A stretch of 64,000 nucleotides of DNA from Pseudoxanthomonas sp. (GTDB taxonomy: Bacteria > Pseudomonadota > Gammaproteobacteria > Xanthomonadales > Xanthomonadaceae). Position numbers and translations under genes: made by a program. The notes under the pieces are model-generated. The model was not told the origin of the DNA and searched no databases. It worked only from the letters and a program-made list of their open reading frames with translations. Below, piece by piece: positions 1 through 6,790 of the stretch; position 1 is the first letter of the stretch; each line of letters begins with the position of its first letter. Where the stretch lies: the NCBI RefSeq assembly GCF_035999195.1, contig NZ_DASYGY010000009.1:558001-622000 (forward strand), in the 5' to 3' direction.

Positions 1-119
1 CGCCCTACGCGGCCGACCGTAGGGGCAGCGGGAACGTCGGCCCCGGGTGCGCTGCGCTGACCCGGGCTATGGGTGGACGCAAGCGCCGACGGCCCTGCCC
101 CGTTACGACGGCGGCGCGG

Positions 120-1205
120 TCAGCGGCAGATGAAGAAGCAGCCCAGCATCGACTTGTCCAGGCTCACCTGCAGGGCTTCGCCGTCCTTGAGGTGCACGGT
201 CTTGGAGAAGGTGGTGTTCTTCTTCACGTCCTCGAACCAGTAGGCGACCTGGTCGTTGGAGCCGATGTGCTGGTTGCCGACAAACACGTCGGTGCGGCCG
301 GTCACTTCGCTGCGGGTCACGGTCTCTTTGTAGGAGAAGTCGGCGATCAGCAGGTACTCGCCGGGTGGCAGCCGGGTGAAACGGAAGCTGCCCTGGTCGT
401 CCAGGATGGTGGCGAACATGAAGTGCTTGGCGATGCGCTCGGGGATCCGGTCGGGCATCTTCTGGCTCTGCCTGACCGTCTCGAACCACTGCTTGAACTC
501 GTCGCTCATGTGGATCAGGCCGACCCGCTGGCTGCCCTTCGGCGGGTACTGCTTCTTGGCCAGCATCGCGCCCTTGTAGAAGGCGGTGCCGGCGATGGTG
601 CCGGTGCCCATCAGGCGGATCTCCGACGTGGCTTCGGCCAGGGTCTTGCCGCCGGTGTAGGGCTTGCCGGCCAGGCAGTCCAGCATGGCGCTGCGCGCCT
701 GGTCCAGGCCCTCGTAGGACAGTGCGAACACGTCCACGCCGTCCACCCGCGCGGTCATGCCGGTTTCCTTGGGGCGCATGGAGGCCATGGTCTGTTTCAG
801 GTCGCCGACGGGGATCATCACGAAGCCGCCGCTCTGACCGCCGCTGGCCGGCATCAGGGCGCCGCGCATCGTCGCGGGCGGCAGGCCGTCCTGTTGCACC
901 TGCACGCTGACTTCCTTCGCGGCCGGGGGTGCGGCGATGCGGGGGCCGTGCAGCAGGAGGGCGCCGCTGGGCGTTTTGGCGCTGGGGCCGATCAGGGCGA
1001 GTTGCGACGGGTCCTTCTTGGCGGCGGTGAAGCGGGCCACGCAGCCCTGGCCGGGCGTGCCTTCGGGCTGCTGCAGGAACCAGGCGCCGTCGGCGTTGCG
1101 GGTGATGAGGCGGCCTTCGTCGTCGGCGGCGTGTGCCGGGGCGGTGAGGCCGAGGGTGGCGGCCAGCAGGGTGAGCAGTGCGGGGGTCAGGCGGCGAGGC
1201 GTCAT
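120..1205 (-). CDS. secreted protein of unknown function
   Basis: A 361-residue protein with a clear Sec signal peptide: after MTPRRLTP comes a hydrophobic stretch ending in an AHA-A type cleavage site near residue 25. I chose the ATG at 1205 because it opens the signal peptide directly; an open frame continues upstream to 1415 but reads as low-complexity Arg/Pro sequence. The C-terminal third (RFTRLPPGEYLLIADFSY and what follows) resembles the beta-sandwich of carboxypeptidase-regulatory or transthyretin-like domains, and two Cys residues lie in the last six residues. No catalytic motif is evident. It is probably periplasmic or extracellular. No operon partner is visible in the window. The family is not recognised and the function is unknown. 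Confidence 0.7.
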   Translation of the reverse strand: MTPRRLTPALLTLLAATLGLTAPAHAADDEGRLITRNADGAWFLQQPEGTPGQGCVARFTAAKKDPSQLALIGPSAKTPSGALLLHGPRIAAPPAAKEVSVQVQQDGLPPATMRGALMPASGGQSGGFVMIPVGDLKQTMASMRPKETGMTARVDGVDVFALSYEGLDQARSAMLDCLAGKPYTGGKTLAEATSEIRLMGTGTIAGTAFYKGAMLAKKQYPPKGSQRVGLIHMSDEFKQWFETVRQSQKMPDRIPERIAKHFMFATILDDQGSFRFTRLPPGEYLLIADFSYKETVTRSEVTGRTDVFVGNQHIGSNDQVAYWFEDVKKNTTFSKTVHLKDGEALQVSLDKSMLGCFFICR

Positions 1206-1941
1206 CACGGGCGTCCGATGTCCAGGTGCATGGAATTGTGACGGGTCGGCGGGAGGCGCACGAGTGACGTTGGTCCCCTGCGCGGTGCCGTTGGTCACGG
1301 GCTGCGGCCGCGGCGTTCGGCGAGGCGTTGCCACGCGCGCGCCAGGCTTTTTCCCTCTCGGGAGAGGCTCGATGTGTGACGAGAGCGGCTTTCGGTCGCT
1401 CCAGAGAGGGTGCAAGTGAGAAGAGAGAGACTTCCCTGCTCTCTCCCCAGGCTTTTTGCCGCTTTAAAGCGGCGTGATGTGTGAGGAGAGAGGCTTTGCG
1501 GCGCTTTAGAGCGGGTGAAAGTGAGAAGAGAGAGACTTATTTGCGCTCTCGTCAGGCTTTTTCCCGCCCTGGAGAGACTTACGGGTGAATCAAAGAAGTT
1601 TTGAGGTGCTCTTCGGAAGTGGAAAGTGAGCATGTGATGCCCGCGACGCCCCCCCCCGGTCTTGATCCCCACCCCCAGACGCGACGGTAGTTCGACATGC
1701 CGGCAGCGCGCCGAAGCAATCATGTGATCACCGTCGCCGCAGCCCGCGCATCGATGTGGCAGAAGTCCGACCCGTCCAAGCCGCACGCCGGTGGACCAGG
1801 GCCCACCCTACGCAATCCATCACCGCTCGGCGCACCCCGATAACGCTTCAAGCGTAGGGCGGACTGAAGCCCACCTTACGGGTTGCGAGAAGAGGGAAGA
1901 TTCAGTCGCTTACGGCAACGGCAATTCGACCTGAGCCTCCC
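1206..1941. other. 736-bp gene-free region with repeats
   Basis: This gap between the secreted protein and the TOPRIM gene holds a 105-bp tandem repeat (described separately) and, near 1783-1882, an inverted pair of GTAGGG/CCCACC-type arms of the kind scattered through this chromosome. Open frames across it, such as 1295-1786 on the minus strand, translate the repeat into 35-residue Ser/Leu/Lys-rich units and have no convincing start signal, so I do not call a gene. Confidence 0.6.
1343..1590. repeat. 105-bp tandem repeat, about 2.4 copies
   Basis: Units start at 1343, 1448 and 1553, each opening with CAGGCTTTTT; the spacing is exactly 105 bp. Copies share the blocks GATGTGTGA and AGTGAGAAGAGAGAGACTT. 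The position just after the opening block is palindromic in two copies but with different bases: CCTCTCGGGAGAGG in the first and GCCGCTTTAAAGCGGC in the second. This hints that symmetry rather than sequence is conserved. The third copy is cut short after about 38 bp. The array lies about 350 bp beyond the 3' end of the TOPRIM gene. Function unknown. Confidence 0.8.
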
Positions 1942-2562
1942 CTAACTAGTTGCCGAAACAAAGTGCCGACTTTGAGTTTGATAAGAGGGATGACCAACAT
2001 GACGAAGAAATCGCCGGAAAGACCTAGATCTCTCCTCTATGACGGCAATACTAGACACCTGCGCAATCCGCACTGCGTCACGACGCTTCCCGTACCCCTT
2101 ACTGGAAGCACGCTCTAGTTCAGCTTGAGCATCGCCAATGGAGTCAGCACCAGCATTTCTGACACGCCGCGCTAACGAATCGGAGATGCTGAACCCTTTA
2201 AGCGTCGAGACACCCTCCGCATCCGCGAGCAACCAGTTCTCCAGCTTCCGATCTTTCACGACAACTTCAACCTCTGTGAATCCTGAGCCATGGAAAGCAG
2301 CGCGCAATTCTTGCGCACGCTGACCCGGACACATAGAGGACTGCTCCCGATCAATAACCACCACAATCTTATTGACCCTCCTCGCACGCCATATCTCAAT
2401 GCGACTTCGCGCAGCGAAAACCACCTGCGCATTTGGCGCGCTTGGCTGCATGTCTGCGTATACCGCGCCAAGCAGTTCAATCTCGGCTAAAGATAGTTTC
2501 CCGAGAATAACCTTCAGAACTTCCACCTCGGCATCCCCGTCGCATATCACCCCAACCCTCAT
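1942..2562 (-). CDS. TOPRIM/DUF4276-like nuclease candidate, partner of AAA ATPase
   Basis: A 206-residue protein. Its N-terminus, VGVICDGDAEVEVLKVIL, matches the glutamate-containing strand-loop-helix that opens TOPRIM folds. VVVIDRE (residues 67-73) supplies the acidic D-x-E pair after a hydrophobic strand, and ENWLLAD (108-114) is typical of DUF4276-type proteins. The start at 2562 is chosen because its ATG overlaps the TGA of the upstream ATPase gene (ATGA), indicating translational coupling; the open frame runs upstream but inside the ATPase gene. Base composition is clearly poorer in G+C than the rest of the window. By analogy with ATPase/TOPRIM pairs such as PARIS, RloAB and OLD-type systems, I infer a phage-defence effector nuclease. 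The exact family is uncertain. Confidence 0.65.
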   Translation of the reverse strand: MRVGVICDGDAEVEVLKVILGKLSLAEIELLGAVYADMQPSAPNAQVVFAARSRIEIWRARRVNKIVVVIDREQSSMCPGQRAQELRAAFHGSGFTEVEVVVKDRKLENWLLADAEGVSTLKGFSISDSLARRVRNAGADSIGDAQAELERASSKGYGKRRDAVRIAQVSSIAVIEERSRSFRRFLRHVGHPSYQTQSRHFVSATS

Positions 2563-3890
2563 TGCGACGCACCAGAAGGTACTGCCTCCGCGACCATCCC
2601 CGCATCTATGTAGTCGAAGAGGCGGAAGCGACCAGCAACCCAATCATCTTGAAGCTGTGAATCAAAAGCTGTTAGCTGCTGAACAGCTGTTTCCCCATTC
2701 TTTTTGAACACTACGCTCACTTCCTCTGGTGAAACAGAGTTGAGCACTAGCGGCGAGTGAGTTGTTAGCAAAATAGGTTTTCTTGAAGAGAGCTTCCTCA
2801 ATCCACCCATAATTACCTTAATTATCCAGGGGTGAAGAGAATTCTCTGGCTCTTCAATAAAAAGCAACGCGGCTCTCGGGTCATAGCAAGCGACCAGTAT
2901 TGCCAACGACCTGATGGTGCCGTCCGACACTTCCTCCGCAGTCCATGATCGTCCCACACCTCTTTCCTTGAAGAAAATCCCCAACGTCCGAGTGTGTAAG
3001 TAGTCAACAGAAATACTTTCAATCTCTGGAACAATATCCTTCATGAGGCTTTCAACGTTCCCCCACTCTTCCGCGTGGTGTCGCTGCATCCAATCGACGA
3101 CCGCCGGCAAATTTTCACCCCTATTACTTAGAGAAGGATTAGGGGTCGGAACACCTGGACTTCTCGCGACCTCTGGAGACAACTGAAAAACAGACATTCG
3201 CTGCAGCCAGTTGAACAGGCGACCTGGAACTGAAGACCTTATGTAAGGAAAAGTTGATAGAAGCTCTGTTGCGGGCAGCACAACTGCAGGAGCTTCTTGT
3301 GCAGCCCAGAATCTTGGCTCAAAAAGGACGGCAGTTGCGAATCTAGATCGATCATCAGCGGAGGCCGTAACCTCGCCTCCGGCCGACCTACGCAATGACA
3401 CCTCATCGCTAGGCGCCCCGAAAAGATCTTGCTGAGCAAGTGAGCCATCAATATTCAGTGTCAAGCACTCATCAGAGACAATAAACTCGCTTCGAATCCC
3501 TTGGCCAGTAGCTCGAAACGAAAATTTGTGCTTCATGTGAATTGTAGCGGCCGGACCCACCCCATCATCAACACCGCGCCTGCGAAGCTCAGGATAAATT
3601 TCCGCCAGGCGCATCGTCATGCTCATCTCAATCTCGAACTGAATTGCCGTTCTTGATCTACGCTCTTTTCGATGAGCAATGTTTTCATAGCCGCCTTTTC
3701 TGGCTATCGCATGCTCAAGTCCTAGCTGGTAAACCAACTTCAGAAAATCAAACGCATCCGCCAAGTTTGTTTTGCCAGACCCATTTCGACCCACCAAAAC
3801 AGTGAAGTCAGATTGCGCTGGAAATAGCTCCACGTAGCGCAATGACTTGTAGTTATGAATAGCTATTCTTTTCAGCTTTGTTATGGCCAT
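2559..3890 (-). CDS. AAA15/OLD-type ABC-like ATPase, probable defence sensor
   Basis: A 443-residue SMC/RecF-like ATPase. The N-terminal IAIHNYKSL strand is followed by a Walker A GRNGSGKT (34-41), an ABC-signature-like segment EVSDGTIRSLAI (320-331), a Walker B LLFIEEPENSLHP (342-354) and an H-motif TTHSP (376-380). This order is that of the AAA_21/AAA15 family. The long insertion between Walker A and the signature is expected. The gene is the first of a two-gene unit; its stop overlaps the start of the TOPRIM-like gene. The whole unit is AT-richer than its neighbours and uses codons rare elsewhere here, which suggests horizontal acquisition. Known relatives act as nucleotide-dependent sensors that restrain or activate a nuclease partner; that role here is inference. 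Confidence 0.8.
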   Translation of the reverse strand: MAITKLKRIAIHNYKSLRYVELFPAQSDFTVLVGRNGSGKTNLADAFDFLKLVYQLGLEHAIARKGGYENIAHRKERRSRTAIQFEIEMSMTMRLAEIYPELRRRGVDDGVGPAATIHMKHKFSFRATGQGIRSEFIVSDECLTLNIDGSLAQQDLFGAPSDEVSLRRSAGGEVTASADDRSRFATAVLFEPRFWAAQEAPAVVLPATELLSTFPYIRSSVPGRLFNWLQRMSVFQLSPEVARSPGVPTPNPSLSNRGENLPAVVDWMQRHHAEEWGNVESLMKDIVPEIESISVDYLHTRTLGIFFKERGVGRSWTAEEVSDGTIRSLAILVACYDPRAALLFIEEPENSLHPWIIKVIMGGLRKLSSRKPILLTTHSPLVLNSVSPEEVSVVFKKNGETAVQQLTAFDSQLQDDWVAGRFRLFDYIDAGMVAEAVPSGASQ

Positions 3891-4168
3891 TGAATCATCC
3901 AGAGTAGATCCAACTCAGGTGAGGCCGACTCCAAACTTGCCGAACCTCAGCCCGCAGCATCAAAACAGTTACGACACGCTTTCAGCCGAAAGCATCCACC
4001 CATGGAGAAAGCGCGGAAACTGGCAAGGCTTTCGCGGTGCGCTGCAGCGGTTCATGAGACGCATGCATTTGTAGAGAAAGCGACAGTTATCATGCACCGT
4101 AATCGCAATGCCTTCCTCACACCACCCCACCGCATGAACTCCCCCTCCCCCGACGCCCTCACCCCCAC

Positions 4169-5044
4169 ATGAGTGACGCGCCAAGCCGCACGCGCGCGGC
4201 GTCGCTGAGTCCGCTGGACAGGGAAGACCTCCACATCAAACGGCACGAGCGCAGCATCGGCTCCCTCGTCAGCCTGCTGGTGCACGTCCTGTTCCTGGCC
4301 GCCCTGTTGTACTCCTCCAGGATCACCCTGTCCCAGCCCGAGAGCAGCAGCGCCGGCGGCGCGCGCGTCAAGGTCGACTTCCTGGGCGACCCCACCGACG
4401 CCACCCCCAATCCGCCCGTTCCCCCGACCGGCAGCCCGACCCCCAGCGAGCGCCCCACACCCCGCAAACCCCTCGTCACCACCCCCGTCACCTCCCCGGT
4501 GGACACCACCCGCGTGACCGAGGTCGAAAACCCCGTCGCCCCCGACGAAAGCCAACCCCAGCCCCCGGCCAGCCAGCAGGCCATCGCCCCACCCCAGAAC
4601 CGCCCCCCGTCCAGCCCACCCGCCTGGCGCCGCTCCGCCCGCTGGGGCCAGCCCCCCGGCATGCTCGCCCAGGAAACCGCCCCCGAAAACCTGGGCCCCA
4701 CCGTCGGCAGCGGCCAGCGCCAGGGCAACCAACAGGGCAACGCCGCCACCCCCAGCATGGAAGTGGACGGCCACCAGATCTACTACGACCTGCGCAATGA
4801 ACTGAAGATCGCCCAATGGCAGGCCCAGGGCATGAAGGAAATCGCCTTCCCCCTGCCCGGCCGCCGCGACCTGATGGTCTGCGCCCTGGAGATCGTCGCC
4901 ACCCGCGGCTCCGGCGGCTGCCGCCTGGTGCAGCCCGGGGACCCGGAACTGGCCGCCATCGGCGACGCCCGCGACGTGGTGAACGTCATGCGCATCTACC
5001 GCCGCGGCGAACTGATCTGGCGCGGGCCGGGGGTGTACCGGTAA
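4169..5044 (+). CDS. proline-rich, single-pass membrane protein of unknown function
   Basis: A 291-residue protein. A short cytoplasmic N-terminus (residues 1-28) is followed by one hydrophobic segment, SLVSLLVHVLFLAALLYSS, then a long Pro/Thr/Ser-rich linker (about 60-190) and a compact C-terminal domain (about 195-291) with two Cys residues. The plan recalls TonB- or TolA-like proteins that span the periplasm from the inner membrane, but the C-terminal domain lacks the TonB signature I would expect. It stands alone between the defence cassette and the toxin-antitoxin gene. Function unknown; a periplasmic role is inferred only from topology. Confidence 0.7.
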   Translation: MSDAPSRTRAASLSPLDREDLHIKRHERSIGSLVSLLVHVLFLAALLYSSRITLSQPESSSAGGARVKVDFLGDPTDATPNPPVPPTGSPTPSERPTPRKPLVTTPVTSPVDTTRVTEVENPVAPDESQPQPPASQQAIAPPQNRPPSSPPAWRRSARWGQPPGMLAQETAPENLGPTVGSGQRQGNQQGNAATPSMEVDGHQIYYDLRNELKIAQWQAQGMKEIAFPLPGRRDLMVCALEIVATRGSGGCRLVQPGDPELAAIGDARDVVNVMRIYRRGELIWRGPGVYR

Positions 5045-5049
5045 CCCGT

Positions 5050-5200
5050 TTCCTTCTCCCTGCGTCAGCGGGGAGAAGGTGCCCGGAGGGCGGATGAGGG
5101 GCAGAGCGCGGTAATCCACCGGGCGCCGAAGCATCGCCTCTCCGTTCGCCCCTCACCCGCCTTCGGCACCCTCTCCCCGCTTCGCAGGGAGAGGGAAACA
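5050..5200. repeat. palindromic CTCTCCC-type intergenic repeat
   Basis: Two arms, CTTCTCCCTGCG..GGGGAGAAGG (from 5050) and CACCCTCTCCCCGC..GGGAGAGGG (to about 5195), flank a GC-rich middle that is itself partly inverted (GGCGGATGAGGGGC against GCCCCTCACCCGCC). Related arms recur at 5991-6014, 6168-6183, inside icmF at 8816-8935, and at 43897-43925, so this is a dispersed family. Confidence 0.7.
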
Positions 5201-5252
5201 TCGATGCATCGTGAGGGAACCATCGATGCAACGTGTTCGCCCCTGAAAAGAA

Positions 5253-5274
5253 GAACCCCGCCGTGGCGGGGTTC
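5253..5274 (-). terminator. intrinsic terminator of higBA
   Basis: A perfect 10-bp inverted repeat, GAACCCCGCC with GGCGGGGTTC and a 2-base centre, lies a few bases past the stop of the fused toxin-antitoxin gene. On the minus strand it is followed by TTCTTTTC, a fair U-tract. Confidence 0.8.
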
Positions 5275-5279
5275 CTGAT

Positions 5280-5876
5280 TCATGCCGCGATCCGCTCGAT
5301 CCGGGCGACCGCATCACCGAGGACGCGATGCGCTTCCTCCAGATCGTAGTCCGCCTGCAAGCCCAGCCAGAACCGCTCGCTGGTCCCCAGCGCCGCCGCC
5401 AGCCGGACCGCGGTGTCGGCGGTGATACCACGCTTGCCGAGCACGATCTCGTTGATGCGGCGCGGCGGAACCTCCGCGGCGCGCGCCAGCGCGTTCTGGC
5501 TGATGCCCATCGGGAGCAGGAACTCCTCCAAGAGCACTTCACCGGGATGGATGTTGGGCAGGGTCTTCATGGAAACGAATCTCTTGGATACAGCTCCGTG
5601 GTAATCGACGATTTCCACGCCATGCGCGTCACCGTTCTTCCAGCGGAAGCAGACGCGCCATTGATCGTTGATCCGGATGCTGTGCTGGCCCTTGCGGCCG
5701 CCTTTCAGCGCCTCAAGCCGATTGGCCGGGGGAATCCGCAGATCGTCCAGGGTCGCCGCATTGTTCAACCTGCGCAGCTTGCGACGCGCCACGGCCTGCA
5801 TGCCGGCCGGCAAGCGCCGCGAGGGCGTGCCGTTCCAGACTTTCTCGGCTTCCTTGTCGGCGAAGTCCCGGATCAC
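5280..5876 (-). CDS. higBA: HigB toxin-HigA antitoxin, fused in one reading frame
   Basis: A single 198-residue frame joins two normally separate proteins. Residues 1-93 match HigB (RelE/ParE-fold mRNA interferase), with the family core LEALKGGRKGQHSIRIND and the usual ending VEIVDYH. Residues 103-198 match HigA, an XRE-type helix-turn-helix antitoxin (NIHPGEVLLEEFLLPMGISQ). In ordinary HigB the frame ends right after DYH; here the next codon is GGA, one substitution from TGA, and nine linker residues lead into HigA's own MKTL start. That internal ATG at 5570 is preceded by AAGAGA about ten bases upstream, so free HigA could also be made. The toxin normally cuts mRNA on ribosomes and HigA neutralises it and represses the operon. 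An intrinsic terminator follows at once. A sequencing error is possible, but it would have to be a substitution, not an indel. Confidence 0.85.
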   Translation of the reverse strand: MIRDFADKEAEKVWNGTPSRRLPAGMQAVARRKLRRLNNAATLDDLRIPPANRLEALKGGRKGQHSIRINDQWRVCFRWKNGDAHGVEIVDYHGAVSKRFVSMKTLPNIHPGEVLLEEFLLPMGISQNALARAAEVPPRRINEIVLGKRGITADTAVRLAAALGTSERFWLGLQADYDLEEAHRVLGDAVARIERIAA

Positions 5877-5990
5877 GGCCCCCCCATAACGCTGGCCGTC
5901 ATGGGACGCAACCCACCATACGCATGCAGCAGCGCGGCGAAGTTCCTGGCGCGGACGGGGAGCTTACGGTTGAAGCACCGACGCTTTTCC

Positions 5991-6014
5991 TTCTCCCTGC
6001 GATAGCGGGGAGAG
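5991..6014. repeat. single arm of the CTCTCCC repeat family
   Basis: TTCTCCCTGCGATAGCGGGGAG forms a compact hairpin near-identical to the left arm at 5050. A related arm ending GGGAGAGGGA lies at 6168-6183, on the other side of the CCCGCGCAGG repeat. Confidence 0.5.
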
Positions 6015-6040
6015 GGAAACGTCGATGCATTGAGCACAGC

Positions 6041-6123
6041 CGTCACCCCCGCGCAGGCGGGGGCCCAGTGACGTGGCTTCGATGCACACAAGGCGCTGGG
6101 TCCCCGCCTGCGCGGGGATGACG
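6041..6123. repeat. inverted repeat with CCCGCGCAGGCGGGG arms
   Basis: An 83-bp element with outer arms CGTCACCCCCGCGCAGGCGG and, inverted, CCGCCTGCGCGGGGATGACG; within each arm CCCGC..GCGGG is itself palindromic. A related element with slightly different arms lies at 45731-45808. Such paired hairpins are common in Xanthomonadaceae intergenic DNA. Confidence 0.75.
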
Positions 6124-6193
6124 GCACGGGCGATCAGGGCGACACCGTGCAAGCAGGTCTTACCCGCTTCGCAGGGAGAGGGAACGCTCGCAA

Positions 6194-6742
6194 CTAGACC
6201 CCGATGACCGGCGCCGGTGACGGCGGCTCCGCGCGCCATTGCACCTCGGCCCTGACCAACAGCCCTGCCCGCTGCCGTATCCCGGACGCGGCCCACAGGC
6301 CCGCCATCTGCTCCAGCGGCACATCCAGCAACAGCCAGCGCACGGTCAACGATCCGGAGGCCAGCGACGCCCAGCGCGCGGGCTGCGACAGGCCTTCGCC
6401 CAGCGTGTCGTGCATGCGCATCGGTCGCTCGGACACCGACTGCAGCGCCGCGTCCAGCAGGGCCAGTTCGGCCAGCGCCTCGCCGCCGAGGCCGGCGATC
6501 AGGTAGTCCAGCTCCAGCTCCAGCGGCGGCAGCAGGGTGCTTGCCCCCACGCGGCGCTCCATCACCTCGTTGCGCCGCGTTTTCGCCATCCCGATCCGAA
6601 ACAGCTGGACGAACAGGCCGTCCCGCGCGGGCGCGTCGGCGGGCGGTGTCCCCACGATCACCTGCACACCGGCCGGCAACGCCGACACCAGTTGACCGCG
6701 CAGTGCATCGGTGACCAGCGCAATGACTTCATGGGACGACAT
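6194..6742 (-). CDS. DUF4255 (Pvc16-like) family protein, orphan
   Basis: A 182-residue protein whose opening, SSHEVIALVTDALRGQL, and the following LFVQLFRIG..RRNE and PPLELELDYLIAGLG segments match the DUF4255 family. That family is best known from contractile injection systems (Pvc16, tail-terminator or cap-like). I place the start at ATG 6742 because GGAGAG sits just upstream; a longer frame to 6775 would bury that ribosome site. No sheath, tube, baseplate or other injection-system gene is visible in the window. The gene lies 48 bp downstream of icmF on the same strand. Family assignment is moderate; a role outside a phage-tail-like machine would be unusual. Confidence 0.6.
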   Translation of the reverse strand: MSSHEVIALVTDALRGQLVSALPAGVQVIVGTPPADAPARDGLFVQLFRIGMAKTRRNEVMERRVGASTLLPPLELELDYLIAGLGGEALAELALLDAALQSVSERPMRMHDTLGEGLSQPARWASLASGSLTVRWLLLDVPLEQMAGLWAASGIRQRAGLLVRAEVQWRAEPPSPAPVIGV

Positions 6743-6790
6743 GGCGACTCTCTCCGTGTTGCAGTCCGCCGCCACGGCCGTGGACGACGA

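Noticed and set aside
1343..1590. CRISPR array
   Set aside because: Units of 105 bp are contiguous with no unique spacers and there are no cas genes. The same holds for the 103-bp array at 15978-16285.
1295..1786. A 163-codon frame through the 105-bp repeat, giving 35-residue protein repeats
   Set aside because: The unit length is a multiple of three, so an open frame is automatic; no start signal, and composition is unlike a protein.
1930..4100. Transposon or prophage boundaries around the ATPase/TOPRIM pair
   Set aside because: Composition changes near both ends, but I found no terminal inverted repeats, target duplications, integrase or transposase.
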